A stretch of DNA of 64,000 bases, taken from positions 1 through 64,000 of the forward strand of contig NZ_JAGGCS010000013.1 in assembly GCF_022884085.1 (NCBI RefSeq), written 5' to 3'. A model generated the notes under the pieces. It ran no database searches and had not been told where the DNA came from. It was given only the letters and a program-made list of their open reading frames with translations. This DNA is from Paenirhizobium cremeum. Lineage in GTDB: Bacteria > Pseudomonadota > Alphaproteobacteria > Rhizobiales > Rhizobiaceae. The translations under genes and the position numbers were made by a program. Of this stretch, positions 16,957 to 23,846 are shown piece by piece. The first letter of the stretch is position 1, and the number at the start of each line of letters is the position of its first letter.

Positions 16957-17511
16957 ATGGCTGTTTACGGGTATGCGCGGGTCAGCACGATCGATCAGGA
17001 TCTTGCTATTCAAGAGGCGGCTCTGAAGGAGGCCGGGTGCACGGTCATCCGGGCGGAAAAGAAATCTGGATCGACCAAACAGGATCGGAAGGAGCTCAAT
17101 ACGCTCCTGGAATTCATGCGCGACGGAGACAGCCTGGTCGTGACGCGGGTCGATCGGTTAGCGCGGTCAGTTGGGGATCTGCAGGACATCGTACGGCTGC
17201 TCAAGCAAAAAGGGGTGACGCTAAAAGCGACCGAACAGCCGATCGACACCAGCTCAGCGGCCGGCAAAGCTTTCCTTGATATGCTCGGCGTGTTTGCTGA
17301 GTTCGAGACGAACCTTCGCAGAGAGCGACAGATGGAAGGCATCGCTGCTGCCAAGCACAGAGGGGTCTATAAAGGAAGGAAGCCCCACGTCGATGTTGCC
17401 GAGATCTGCCGTCTTAGATCCGAAGGAATCGGGCCAACAGATATTGCAAAGAGGCTGAGCATAGGCCGGGCGAGCGTGTATCGTGCGCTTAGAGAAGTCG
17501 CATCCTCCTAG
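16957..17511 (+). CDS. Serine recombinase (resolvase/invertase family)
   Basis: A site-specific recombinase of 184 aa, the size of Tn3-type resolvases and Hin/Gin invertases. The catalytic Ser is residue 10 in YGYARVSTIDQDL, the conserved R-x-D-R-L-A-R block is VTRVDRLARSVGDL, and the E helix follows at FAEFETNLRRERQMEG. A C-terminal helix-turn-helix is GPTDIAKRLSIGRASVYRAL. The start at 16957 gives the standard N-terminus; a TTG 12 bases upstream is open as well. No transposase of a Tn3 element lies beside it, so it may act in plasmid dimer resolution, DNA inversion, or be a remnant of a transposon. Confidence 0.93.
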   Translation: MAVYGYARVSTIDQDLAIQEAALKEAGCTVIRAEKKSGSTKQDRKELNTLLEFMRDGDSLVVTRVDRLARSVGDLQDIVRLLKQKGVTLKATEQPIDTSSAAGKAFLDMLGVFAEFETNLRRERQMEGIAAAKHRGVYKGRKPHVDVAEICRLRSEGIGPTDIAKRLSIGRASVYRALREVASS

Positions 17512-17613
17512 TCGAGGGCGACATCGCCCCAGCAAGGCGTCTAATTATGGAACCAAATGCGACTTCATCCATCATGGACCCTAATGCTCTTAAGGAAAAA
17601 CGCGAGATGACGC

Positions 17614-18354
17614 CTATATTGTGGATGTGCCATGCGCCGAGAAACTGTACGCACAGTCAGGACAATGACACATACTCGGTGCTAGTGTATTAGGCTGCAA
17701 ATACCTGATTTGGATCCTGACGAAGTTGTTGACTTGTCCTATTTCAGCCAAGCCTCGGGACATAGCCTGCTGATAACATTCCAGGTCATTGATCAGCGCC
17801 CCAAACTGTCCATCAGAGATTCTGGCGCCCTCCACCTTTCCCATCACTTTGATCGCGGCTAGGCCGGAGGTCAGGTGGTCCATGTCGTCCTTGGCAGCAA
17901 AGAACCGTTGAGCGCAGTCCTGAATGACACCTAACCTTGATGCCGCATCGTTTAACTGACGATCTCTTAGCTCTTGTAGCCGGCTGATCTCCGCTACAAT
18001 AGCGTCGCCAGCCCGCTCCTGCGAGAAAACCTCAGCCATCTCTTTCTGGATTTGTGCAGCACAGTCACGGAAGGCACCGAAAGTAATGGCATCTGTCATT
18101 CCCTCTACAGCTTCACGGAACAGATCCAGCATTTGCTCGATAGACTGCATAAGGATGCCATAGTTGCGGGAAATGATACTCATCGAGTTCCCCGCATCTC
18201 CAAGCCCGCCGGCTTGTATACGCAAATTCATTGGCACGTATCGGTATTCCCATGTGGCTGCGGCAACCGCTTCCGAAGCTGCTACAAGTCCCCCGGTAAC
18301 GCGCAGGAGGTCTTCCAGAGCGGCAACGTGTTCTGGTGTCTCTCTTCCCAGCAA
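17614..18354 (-). CDS. Hypothetical helical protein with a chemoreceptor-like segment
   Basis: A soluble, almost entirely helical protein of 246 aa starting at a TTG (18354); an in-frame stop lies close upstream, so the gene cannot extend far. No domain is recognised with confidence. The segment LRIQAGGLGDAGNSMSIIS resembles a degenerate version of the signalling hairpin of chemoreceptors (Asn-Ala-x2-Ala-Ala-x-Ala-Gly), followed by a helical stretch. The C-terminus carries CHCPDCAYSF, two Cys pairs that could bind metal. It is a single gene, downstream of nothing obvious on its strand. It may be a cytoplasmic receptor-like or adaptor protein (weak inference). Confidence 0.6.
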   Translation of the reverse strand: MLGRETPEHVAALEDLLRVTGGLVAASEAVAAATWEYRYVPMNLRIQAGGLGDAGNSMSIISRNYGILMQSIEQMLDLFREAVEGMTDAITFGAFRDCAAQIQKEMAEVFSQERAGDAIVAEISRLQELRDRQLNDAASRLGVIQDCAQRFFAAKDDMDHLTSGLAAIKVMGKVEGARISDGQFGALINDLECYQQAMSRGLAEIGQVNNFVRIQIRYLQPNTLAPSMCHCPDCAYSFSAHGTSTI

Positions 18355-18401
18355 CGCATTGCGGCTACGGCCTCACCAAGCCGCATCACCTGTCGTAAAG
18401 C

Positions 18402-18429
18402 AAAAAGGGCGCCGGATCCACCGGCGCCC
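18402..18429 (-). terminator. Strong Rho-independent terminator on the minus strand
   Basis: A perfect nine-base stem GGGCGCCGG/CCGGCGCCC (18407-18415 and 18421-18429) with a five-base loop is followed, reading leftward, by five T residues. It would stop transcription coming from the right on the minus strand, yet no minus-strand gene is present there. Confidence 0.8.
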
Positions 18430-18587
18430 CCGCATCTTCCCGCAACCCTCGTCGTCTTGATAGTTGATGTTCTGGCCGGATGGGATTGTTGCCGTGGCCT
18501 TTCTCTGTGCGATAGCGGTCGTCTACGCCTTGAAAGGATTTGGACCGCCGACCACGCCGTTCACCTTCGAGATCTTACTAACTGGTA

Positions 18588-18612
18588 GGAACAAGGTTGG
18601 ACTTCGCTCGTT
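18588..18612 (+). promoter_or_regulatory. Candidate EcfG-type stress promoter
   Basis: GGAAC at 18588 and CGTT ending at 18612 are separated by 16 bases, fitting the GGAAC-N16/17-CGTT pattern known for the alphaproteobacterial general stress sigma factor. It lies 31 bases before the ATG of the DUF2382 gene. Confidence 0.7.
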
Positions 18613-18643
18613 CAATGCTGGTCACAAACGATCTGGAACCCGC

Positions 18644-19015
18644 ATGGCCGAGCCTGACAAGAAACTATCGCTGATCGAAGAACAGCTTGTCATCGACAAG
18701 CGCGCCGTGAGCGACGGCCGCGTTCGCGTGAGCACCAAAACCGAGTTTGTCACAGAAGCAGCGGAAGCACGCCTCGACAGCGAGAATGTCGAGGTGACGC
18801 GTGTGGCAATCGGACGTGAAGTCTCAGAAGCGCCGGGTGTTCGCACGGACGGTGACGTGACCATTGTACCTGTGATGGAGGAGGTTCTCGTTGTCGAGAA
18901 GCGTCTGATGCTGGTCGAAGAGATCCATATCCGCCGCGTCGCCACCACCGAGGACGTTTCCATTCCGGTCGAACTGCGCAAGCAACGTGCCAGCATCGAG
19001 CGCGACGAGCCCTGA
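18644..19015 (+). CDS. DUF2382 (YsnF-type) stress protein
   Basis: A 123-aa protein made of one DUF2382 domain, the repeat unit found in YsnF-type general stress proteins. Features are LSLIEEQLVIDKRAVSDGRV, then EVSEAPGVRTDGDVTIVPVM and EEVLVVEKRLMLVEEIHIRR, ending in VSIPVELRKQRASIERDEP. I chose the ATG at 18644 because a stress promoter ends at 18612; the open frame from 18464 would start upstream of that promoter and its extra 60 residues have no DUF2382 character. It is followed 32 bases later by a longer DUF2382 gene, probably in one operon. The molecular function of the domain is not established. Confidence 0.85.
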   Translation: MAEPDKKLSLIEEQLVIDKRAVSDGRVRVSTKTEFVTEAAEARLDSENVEVTRVAIGREVSEAPGVRTDGDVTIVPVMEEVLVVEKRLMLVEEIHIRRVATTEDVSIPVELRKQRASIERDEP

Positions 19016-19047
19016 GCTAATTATCAATCCGAGAAAAGGAGAAACTC

Positions 19048-19902
19048 ATGACCGACAGCGAAACCACATCGTCATACGGCGCCTCGTCATCGAACACGGT
19101 GACGGCCTTCTTCGAAAACCGCAGCGATGCGGATGCCGCCGTCGAACGCCTTGTCAAAGACGGGATTGCCCGCGACGGCATTCGCGTCGTCGCCGGCAAG
19201 GAGTCTACAACCTCGACTGAAGTTGCCTCCGAGCACAAGGGCTTCTGGGAGAAGCTGGAAGACTTCTTCTTTCCCGACGAGGACCGCGCCGTCTATTCCG
19301 AAGGTCTTCGCCGCGGTGGCTATCTTGTGACGGTCAGCAACGTCACCGCCGCCTCTTATGACAAGGTTATCGATATCCTCGATGACGAGGGCAGCATCGA
19401 TCTCGATCAGCGCGCCGAGAGCTGGCGCTCGGAAGGCTGGAACCAGCAGGAGACCGTGAGTTCGTATGGCGCCTCCGCCAATCGTGCCAGCGCAACCGGA
19501 ACGGCAGCTCTGGACGCCGGCCGTGAAGAGGTTATCCCGGTGGTCGAGGAAAAGCTTCGCGTCGCCAAGCGCGACCTCAACCATGGCCGCGTGCGTGTCC
19601 GTTCTTACGTGGTCGAAAATCCTGTCAGTGAACAGGTATCGCTGCGCGACGAGAACGTCAGCATCGAGCGCCGCACGGTCGACCGTCCGGTAACCGAAAC
19701 GGAGAACGCCTTCGTCGACCGTACGATCGAGGCCGAGGAGCATCATGAGGAGGCGATCGTCTCGAAGGATGCGCGCGTTGTCGAAGAGATTGCTCTGCGC
19801 AAAACGGCCGAACAGCGCGAGGAGACCATCAGCGACAGCGTCCGCCGCACGGAGGTGGAAGTCGAAGATGAACGATCCGACCGTATTGTCCGCAAGGACT
19901 AA
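19048..19902 (+). CDS. YsnF-type general stress protein (YflT-like plus DUF2382)
   Basis: A 284-aa soluble protein. Residues about 10-115 form a YflT/GSP17M-like domain (TVTAFFENRSDADAAVERLV, then GLRRGGYLVTVSNV). Residues about 155-270 form a DUF2382 domain (EEVIPVVEEKLRVAKRDLNH, then SIERRTVDRPVTE). The C-terminus is rich in Glu, Arg and Asp and likely extended helix. AAGGAGAAA precedes the ATG at 19048. It is the second gene of a unit starting at the promoter 18588-18612 and ends before a strong terminator. It shares the N-terminal domain type with the protein at 27811-28422. Confidence 0.88.
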   Translation: MTDSETTSSYGASSSNTVTAFFENRSDADAAVERLVKDGIARDGIRVVAGKESTTSTEVASEHKGFWEKLEDFFFPDEDRAVYSEGLRRGGYLVTVSNVTAASYDKVIDILDDEGSIDLDQRAESWRSEGWNQQETVSSYGASANRASATGTAALDAGREEVIPVVEEKLRVAKRDLNHGRVRVRSYVVENPVSEQVSLRDENVSIERRTVDRPVTETENAFVDRTIEAEEHHEEAIVSKDARVVEEIALRKTAEQREETISDSVRRTEVEVEDERSDRIVRKD

Positions 19903-19937
19903 TGGAAGGCTCTTCGTTTGATGAAGCTGCAGTTCGA

Positions 19938-19968
19938 GGCCGGCGATCCCATCGCCGGTCTTTTTTTT
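19938..19968 (+). terminator. Rho-independent terminator after the DUF2382 operon
   Basis: Stem CCGGCGAT/ATCGCCGG (19940-19947, 19951-19958) with a CCC loop is followed by TC and eight T residues. Confidence 0.93.
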
Positions 19969-19981
19969 CTCTTGTGACACG

Positions 19982-20006
19982 GGAACCGATCTTCAATTGC
20001 GGCGTT
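19982..20006 (+). promoter_or_regulatory. Candidate EcfG-type stress promoter
   Basis: GGAAC (19982-19986) and CGTT (20003-20006) are separated by 16 bases. It lies between the preceding terminator and the next gene, whose ATG is 39 bases downstream, which supports a real promoter. Confidence 0.75.
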
Positions 20007-20045
20007 AGTGTGGCACTCACGTTCCCGTGATGAAAAGGATGCACC

Positions 20046-20957
20046 ATGACCGAACCTGTCTCCGTCCACGTGTCGCGCGAAGCGGCTTATGTCGACCCCT
20101 CCCTTACAGCCACATTGCACAAGGTGTCTTGGGGCGCGATCTTCGCCGGGGTCGTCCTGGCGCTTGCCGTCCAGTTCCTCCTCAATCTTCTGGGAGTGGG
20201 CATCGGCGCCGCCGTGATCGATCCCGCAACCTATGATAACCCGAATGCAAGCACCTTTTCCATAGCCGGTGGCGCGTGGTTCGTTGTGGCCGGCATTATT
20301 GCTTCCTTCGTCGGCGGTTATGCCGCCAGCCGCCTTTCCGGACGTCCGAGCCGCTCGACCGGCGGGTATCAGGGCGTAACCACCTGGGCTGTCACCACTC
20401 TTGTCATCCTCTACCTGCTGACCACGTCGGTCGGTGCCCTCATCGGCGGCGCGTTCAGCGGTCTGTCGAGCATTGTCGGCGGTGTCGGCCAGACGGCCGC
20501 GACCGCTGCCACGTCGGCGGCCCCTGCCCTTGCGACTTCTGCAAACCCGATGGCCGGGATCGAGCAACAGATCCGTGACGCGTCTGGCGGCAACGATCCG
20601 GCAGCCCTGCGTGATGCAGCCGTTTCGGCGGTCCAGGCCGCGGTGACCGGTGACCAGGCAAAGGCCGCAGATGCCCGCAATCGCGCCGCTGATGCGATCG
20701 CCAAGGCACAGAACATCCCGGTCGATCAGGCCCGCACCCAGGTCGAGCAGTACGAGAAGACCTATCGCGACAATGTTGCTGCGGCCAAGCAGCAGGCGCT
20801 CGAGGCGGCGCAGACGGCCACCAAGGCAGTGTCGGCCGGCGCGATCCTGGGCTTCTTCGCCCTCCTGCTCGGGGCTGTGGCGGCCTGGTTCGGCGGTTCC
20901 TACGGCACGAAGAAGGCGTTGCTTCTGGCGGAAACCACCACTCGCCGCACGATTTAA
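20046..20957 (+). CDS. PhnA-like inner-membrane protein
   Basis: A 303-aa membrane protein. Hydrophobic helices lie at about 27-55 (WGAIFAGVVLALAVQFLLNL), 75-98, 115-150 and near the C-terminus at about 262-288 (AGAILGFFALLLGAVAAWFG). Between the last two is a long Ala-rich helical domain (about 165-260) with Gln, Asp and Lys that is probably soluble. Similar rhizobial proteins are commonly labelled PhnA-like, but the name implies no proven link to phosphonate metabolism. It forms a single-gene unit with its own EcfG-type promoter and a perfect terminator, which points to a general-stress role (inference). Confidence 0.82.
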   Translation: MTEPVSVHVSREAAYVDPSLTATLHKVSWGAIFAGVVLALAVQFLLNLLGVGIGAAVIDPATYDNPNASTFSIAGGAWFVVAGIIASFVGGYAASRLSGRPSRSTGGYQGVTTWAVTTLVILYLLTTSVGALIGGAFSGLSSIVGGVGQTAATAATSAAPALATSANPMAGIEQQIRDASGGNDPAALRDAAVSAVQAAVTGDQAKAADARNRAADAIAKAQNIPVDQARTQVEQYEKTYRDNVAAAKQQALEAAQTATKAVSAGAILGFFALLLGAVAAWFGGSYGTKKALLLAETTTRRTI

Positions 20958-20960
20958 CAA

Positions 20961-20992
20961 GAAGAAGGCCGCCGGAAACGGCGGCCTTCTTC
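20961..20992 (+). terminator. Rho-independent terminator
   Basis: A perfect 13-base stem (20961-20973 with 20980-20992) encloses a GGAAAC loop three bases after the stop codon. The arms are rich in A on the left and T on the right, so it may act on both strands. Confidence 0.92.
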
Positions 20993-21068
20993 CTTGCTTG
21001 ATCTTTCTCCAATGAAGCCTCTCCATCCACCGGGTGGAGAGTCTCTCCCTAATTTATCGGTAGCCTCC

Positions 21069-22049
21069 ATGCAGAATGCCTTTCGGCACTTTTCACTGAC
21101 CGCCGCTCTAACGCTCTGTTCCCCAGCCTTTGCAGCGCCGATCGACGCACAAACCGTCAATACCACGGCGATCGCGTCCCTTCCGATCGAGGCGCCGGCG
21201 GAAAAACAGACCGAGCCCAATCCCGCCATCGTGCATCTGCAGGTCCTGCTCGACCGGGCTGGTTCATCGCCGGGCGTCATCGACGGTTATTTAGGCGACA
21301 ACCTGACGAAAGCGATTGCCGGTTTCGAGACGCTTCAGGGTCTGCCAGTGGATGGGAAGCTCGATCCCGACGTACTGGGCCGTTTGACCGATGATGCCCC
21401 GGCCATCCAGGCCTATGCCATCACGCAAGAAGACGGAGAGGATATCGTCGAGAGCATTCCAAAAGACTATGCCGAGCAGGCGATCATGGAGCATCTCGGC
21501 TATACCAGCATTGCCGAGAAGCTGGCCGAACGTTTCCACATGCATATCGCGCTGATCAAGGCCCTCAATCCGACGGCGGCCTTCAAGCCGGGCGAAACGA
21601 TCGCTGTCGCCATTCCCGGCGCTGCCAGGACCGGATCGGTCAAGCGGATCGAGGTTCATCGCACACTGGCGCAGGTTTTCGCTTTTGCCGAAGACAGCTC
21701 GCTGCTCGCGGTCTATCCAGCGACAATTGGCAGTGAGGACAGTCCCTCACCAACCGGTACTCACAAGGTTAAGGGCGTGTCGCGAATGCCGACGTACACC
21801 TACAATCCGAAGATCAATTTCCAGCAGGGCAACAACAAGAAGATCCTTGAACTGCCGAGCGGGCCGAATGGTCCTGTCGGGACAGTCTGGATCGACCTGA
21901 CAGAGCCTACCTACGGCATTCACGGCACGCCAGTACCGGAGCTGATCGGCAAGGTCGGATCGCATGGATGTGTTCGGCTGGCCAACTGGGACGTCGAGGA
22001 ACTGGCCGGCATGGTCAAGCCGGGCGTCATGGTCGAATTTGTCGAGTAG
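21069..22049 (+). CDS. L,D-transpeptidase (YkuD family) with peptidoglycan-binding domain
   Basis: A periplasmic cell-wall enzyme of 326 aa. The start at 21069 gives a clean signal peptide (MQNAFRHFSLTAALTLCSPA, then FAA); an ATG at 21012 is also in frame but would bury it. Residues about 50-110 form a peptidoglycan-binding fold (LQVLLDRAGSSPGVIDGYLG). The YkuD catalytic domain is at about 200-325 with the motif GIHGTPVPELIGKVGSHGCV and the nucleophile Cys near residue 301 in SHGCVRLANWD. It would form 3-3 crosslinks or attach proteins to peptidoglycan. A central HMHIALIKALNP segment resembles a LysM-like motif. It is a single gene with no EcfG site upstream. Confidence 0.93.
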   Translation: MQNAFRHFSLTAALTLCSPAFAAPIDAQTVNTTAIASLPIEAPAEKQTEPNPAIVHLQVLLDRAGSSPGVIDGYLGDNLTKAIAGFETLQGLPVDGKLDPDVLGRLTDDAPAIQAYAITQEDGEDIVESIPKDYAEQAIMEHLGYTSIAEKLAERFHMHIALIKALNPTAAFKPGETIAVAIPGAARTGSVKRIEVHRTLAQVFAFAEDSSLLAVYPATIGSEDSPSPTGTHKVKGVSRMPTYTYNPKINFQQGNNKKILELPSGPNGPVGTVWIDLTEPTYGIHGTPVPELIGKVGSHGCVRLANWDVEELAGMVKPGVMVEFVE

Positions 22050-22091
22050 GGCCGGCTTACCACTATGCCGAACCCACAGAGGGATCGTCCC

Positions 22092-22250
22092 ATGAAACGA
22101 ACGCCTAAGCCGATACCGCTACCGGAAGGTGTCGAAGATCATGGCCCGTTTTAGCGCCGGTTCTGGCTCGCCCAGCGATGCGCCTGGCTCGCATTCGCTA
22201 TCATCCTGTTGGCATGCCTGTTTGGGGGCTACGACGAACGCGCCTTACGC
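22092..22250 (+). pseudogene. Membrane-protein fragment with an amber stop
   Basis: From the ATG at 22092 the frame reads MKRTPKPIPLPEGVEDHGPF, then a TAG at 22152-22154, then continues RRFWLAQRCAWLAFAIILLA and a further hydrophobic CLFGGYDE. If the TAG was once TGG (Trp) the start of a membrane protein results, with a basic N-terminus followed by one membrane helix. The coding sense is lost near 22250, where the ISL3 remnant begins in another frame. I do not recognise the family. The break suggests the gene was cut when an ISL3 element inserted or was deleted. Confidence 0.5.
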
Positions 22251-22453
22251 GGGTGGTCGCATCATTCGCGAATGGCGTTATCCGAGACCGAGCGGCAATC
22301 CAGAATGCCATAACCTCCCAGTGGTCGAACGGCCAGACTGAAGGCCAGATCACCAAGCTCAAGCTCGTAAAGCGTCAGATGTATGGCCGCGGGAAACTTT
22401 ATCTGCTTGAGGCACGCATCGTCGTCACTGGCTTGATCGAGCCATTCGCTTAG
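22251..22453 (+). pseudogene. ISL3-family transposase, C-terminal remnant
   Basis: The reading frame ending at 22453 contains AIQNAITSQWSNGQTEGQIT, then KLKLVKRQMYGRGKLYLLEARI, which is the highly conserved C-terminal block of ISL3 transposases, where the Glu of TEGQ is the last catalytic acid. All upstream catalytic parts are missing, and no inverted repeats are seen, so this is an inactive leftover. The left edge is approximate. Confidence 0.82.
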
Positions 22454-22589
22454 AGACACTGCCTGTAAAGAAACAAGCCAACCAACGTGCACTAAGTAGC
22501 ATCGCGGCTGTCCACGCGCTCGTTGAACCGGGGAGCCTTGCGCTTGGAGACCGCCGCGAAGGAATTTTGCTCCCGAGCCTGAGGCAGAC

Positions 22590-22614
22590 GGAACCGCGAT
22601 CTGTCCACCGCGTT
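22590..22614 (+). promoter_or_regulatory. Candidate EcfG-type stress promoter
   Basis: GGAAC (22590-22594) and CGTT (22611-22614) with 16 bases between. It lies about 110 bases before the DUF3597 gene and could drive DUF3597, the DUF892 gene and, by read-through, the catalase. Confidence 0.7.
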
Positions 22615-22723
22615 AATCGGCGGGGCGACAGCACATCAATTTTTCGCGACGGCCGGGTACATACGCGTGCTGCAGCTCCGGAGCGGATCGAGCGCCCTGA
22701 CCAAGTCACAGCAGGAGAAATGA

Positions 22724-23224
22724 ATGAGCATCTTCGACCGCATTAAGGACGCAATTTTTGGCGAAGCAAATGCTGCTCCGTCCTCGCAAGGGTCAAGCAT
22801 GGGCTCCACGGCACCGGCATCTTCAGCCACGCCTGTTTCCCAACCGCCCGCCCAATCAGGGGCTCCCACCCCGGCCGTCAACACTCCCCAAACGTCCGCA
22901 GCACAGACTGCAAACCCTGTTCCGCAGATAGAAGGAGGCGCTGGTTACAGCGGAAACTCCCGGACTCCGGTCGACGTCGAATCGATCCTCGACGAAGCGG
23001 CAAAGACGTCTGGCCAGAAGCTCGACTGGCGCCACTCAATTGTTGACCTGATGAAGGCTCTCGGCATGGACGCAAGCCTTGGAGAGCGAAAGGAACTGGC
23101 GCAGGAACTAGGCTACACCGGCGACGCCGATGGCAGCGCCAAAATGAACTCTTTTCTTCACAAGGCTCTCATGAAGAAGCTGTCGGAAAACGGAGGGAAG
23201 GTCCCCGCAGACCTGCTTGACTGA
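22724..23224 (+). CDS. DUF3597 protein
   Basis: A 166-aa protein of the DUF3597 family. It starts MSIFDRIKDAIFGEANAAP, then has a long flexible stretch rich in Ser, Ala, Pro and Thr (about 18-75). The conserved C-terminal domain (about 85-166) contains VDVESILDEAAKTSGQKLDW, then SIVDLMKALGMDASLGERKE. The domain is structurally small and helical and has no known activity. CAGCAGGAGAAATGA gives a good ribosome site. It is preceded by an EcfG-type promoter and followed 44 bases later by a DUF892 gene, consistent with a stress-response operon. Confidence 0.9.
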   Translation: MSIFDRIKDAIFGEANAAPSSQGSSMGSTAPASSATPVSQPPAQSGAPTPAVNTPQTSAAQTANPVPQIEGGAGYSGNSRTPVDVESILDEAAKTSGQKLDWRHSIVDLMKALGMDASLGERKELAQELGYTGDADGSAKMNSFLHKALMKKLSENGGKVPADLLD

Positions 23225-23268
23225 ACCAAACTCTTAGACCTGATCCTCATTCACAACGGAGAAATGAT

Positions 23269-23771
23269 ATGGCAGCCACCAAGACACTGGACGACCTCTT
23301 CCTCGACACTCTCAAAGATATCTACTTCGCAGAGAAGCAGATCTTGAAGGCCCTTCCGAAGATGGCCCGCGCCGCCAATTCGGAAGAAGGAAAGGCAGGC
23401 TTCCTGCAGCACCGCGACGAGACCCAGGGCCAGATCGAACGCTTGGAACAGGTCTTCGAACTGCTCGGAAAGGCGGCGCGCGGCAAGACCTGCGAAGCCA
23501 TTCAGGGCATTATTGCCGAAGGCGAAGAGATCATCGAGGAGTTCAAGGAGTCTCCGGCTCTGGATGCAGGCCTCATCTCATCCGCCCAGGCAGTCGAGCA
23601 CTACGAGATCGCCCGTTACGGCACGTTGATCGAGTGGGCCAAACAGCTTGGTCTGAAGGACGCCGTACCCTGCTGGAGGCCAACCTCGCCGAGGAGAAGG
23701 CGACAGACGAAAAGCTCACGCAGCTTGCAAAGGCCTCTGCGAACGCCAAGGGCAAAAGCAAGACTTCCTGA
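23269..23771 (+). pseudogene. DUF892 (YciF-type) ferritin-like gene with a C-terminal frameshift
   Basis: The first 130 residues encode a normal DUF892/YciE-YciF ferritin-like four-helix protein (MAATKTLDDLFLDTLKDIYF, AEKQILKALPKMARAA, later AQAVEHYEIARYGTLIEWAK). Near 23664-23668 the frame shifts: the sequence GCCGTACCCTG lacks a base compared with the expected GCCGTCACCCTG. In the shifted frame the expected ending TLLEANLAEEKATDEKLTQL is intact and stops at 23771. Without correction the frame runs on through the downstream terminator to 23862 with an unrelated Arg/Ser-rich tail. It is either a real mutation that alters the last helix or an assembly error. A good ribosome site (CGGAGAA) precedes the ATG. 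Confidence 0.85.
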
Positions 23772-23791
23772 GGTCCCAGTTCAGTATTCAA

Positions 23792-23817
23792 GGCCGTCCC
23801 ACAGGGGCGGCCTTTTT
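23792..23817 (+). terminator. Rho-independent terminator between DUF892 gene and catalase
   Basis: Stem GGCCGTCCC/GGGGCGGCC (one G-T pair) with an ACA loop, followed by five T residues. It sits only 30 bases before the catalase start, so catalase expression by read-through would be partial. Confidence 0.9.
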
Positions 23818-23846
23818 GTATCCAGCCATCACCAAAGGGGAAAAAC

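Larger units (their letters stand above)
22050..22589. other. Decayed DNA with remnants of two genes
   Basis: The 540 bases after the L,D-transpeptidase hold no intact gene. They contain a short membrane-protein fragment with an amber codon and the tail of an ISL3-type transposase, described separately. The last 136 bases carry nothing recognised. Confidence 0.6.

Noticed and set aside
18464..18643. N-terminal extension of the DUF2382 gene from 18464
   Set aside because: A promoter-like site ends at 18612, inside the extension, and the extra 60 residues show no domain; the ATG at 18644 is better placed.
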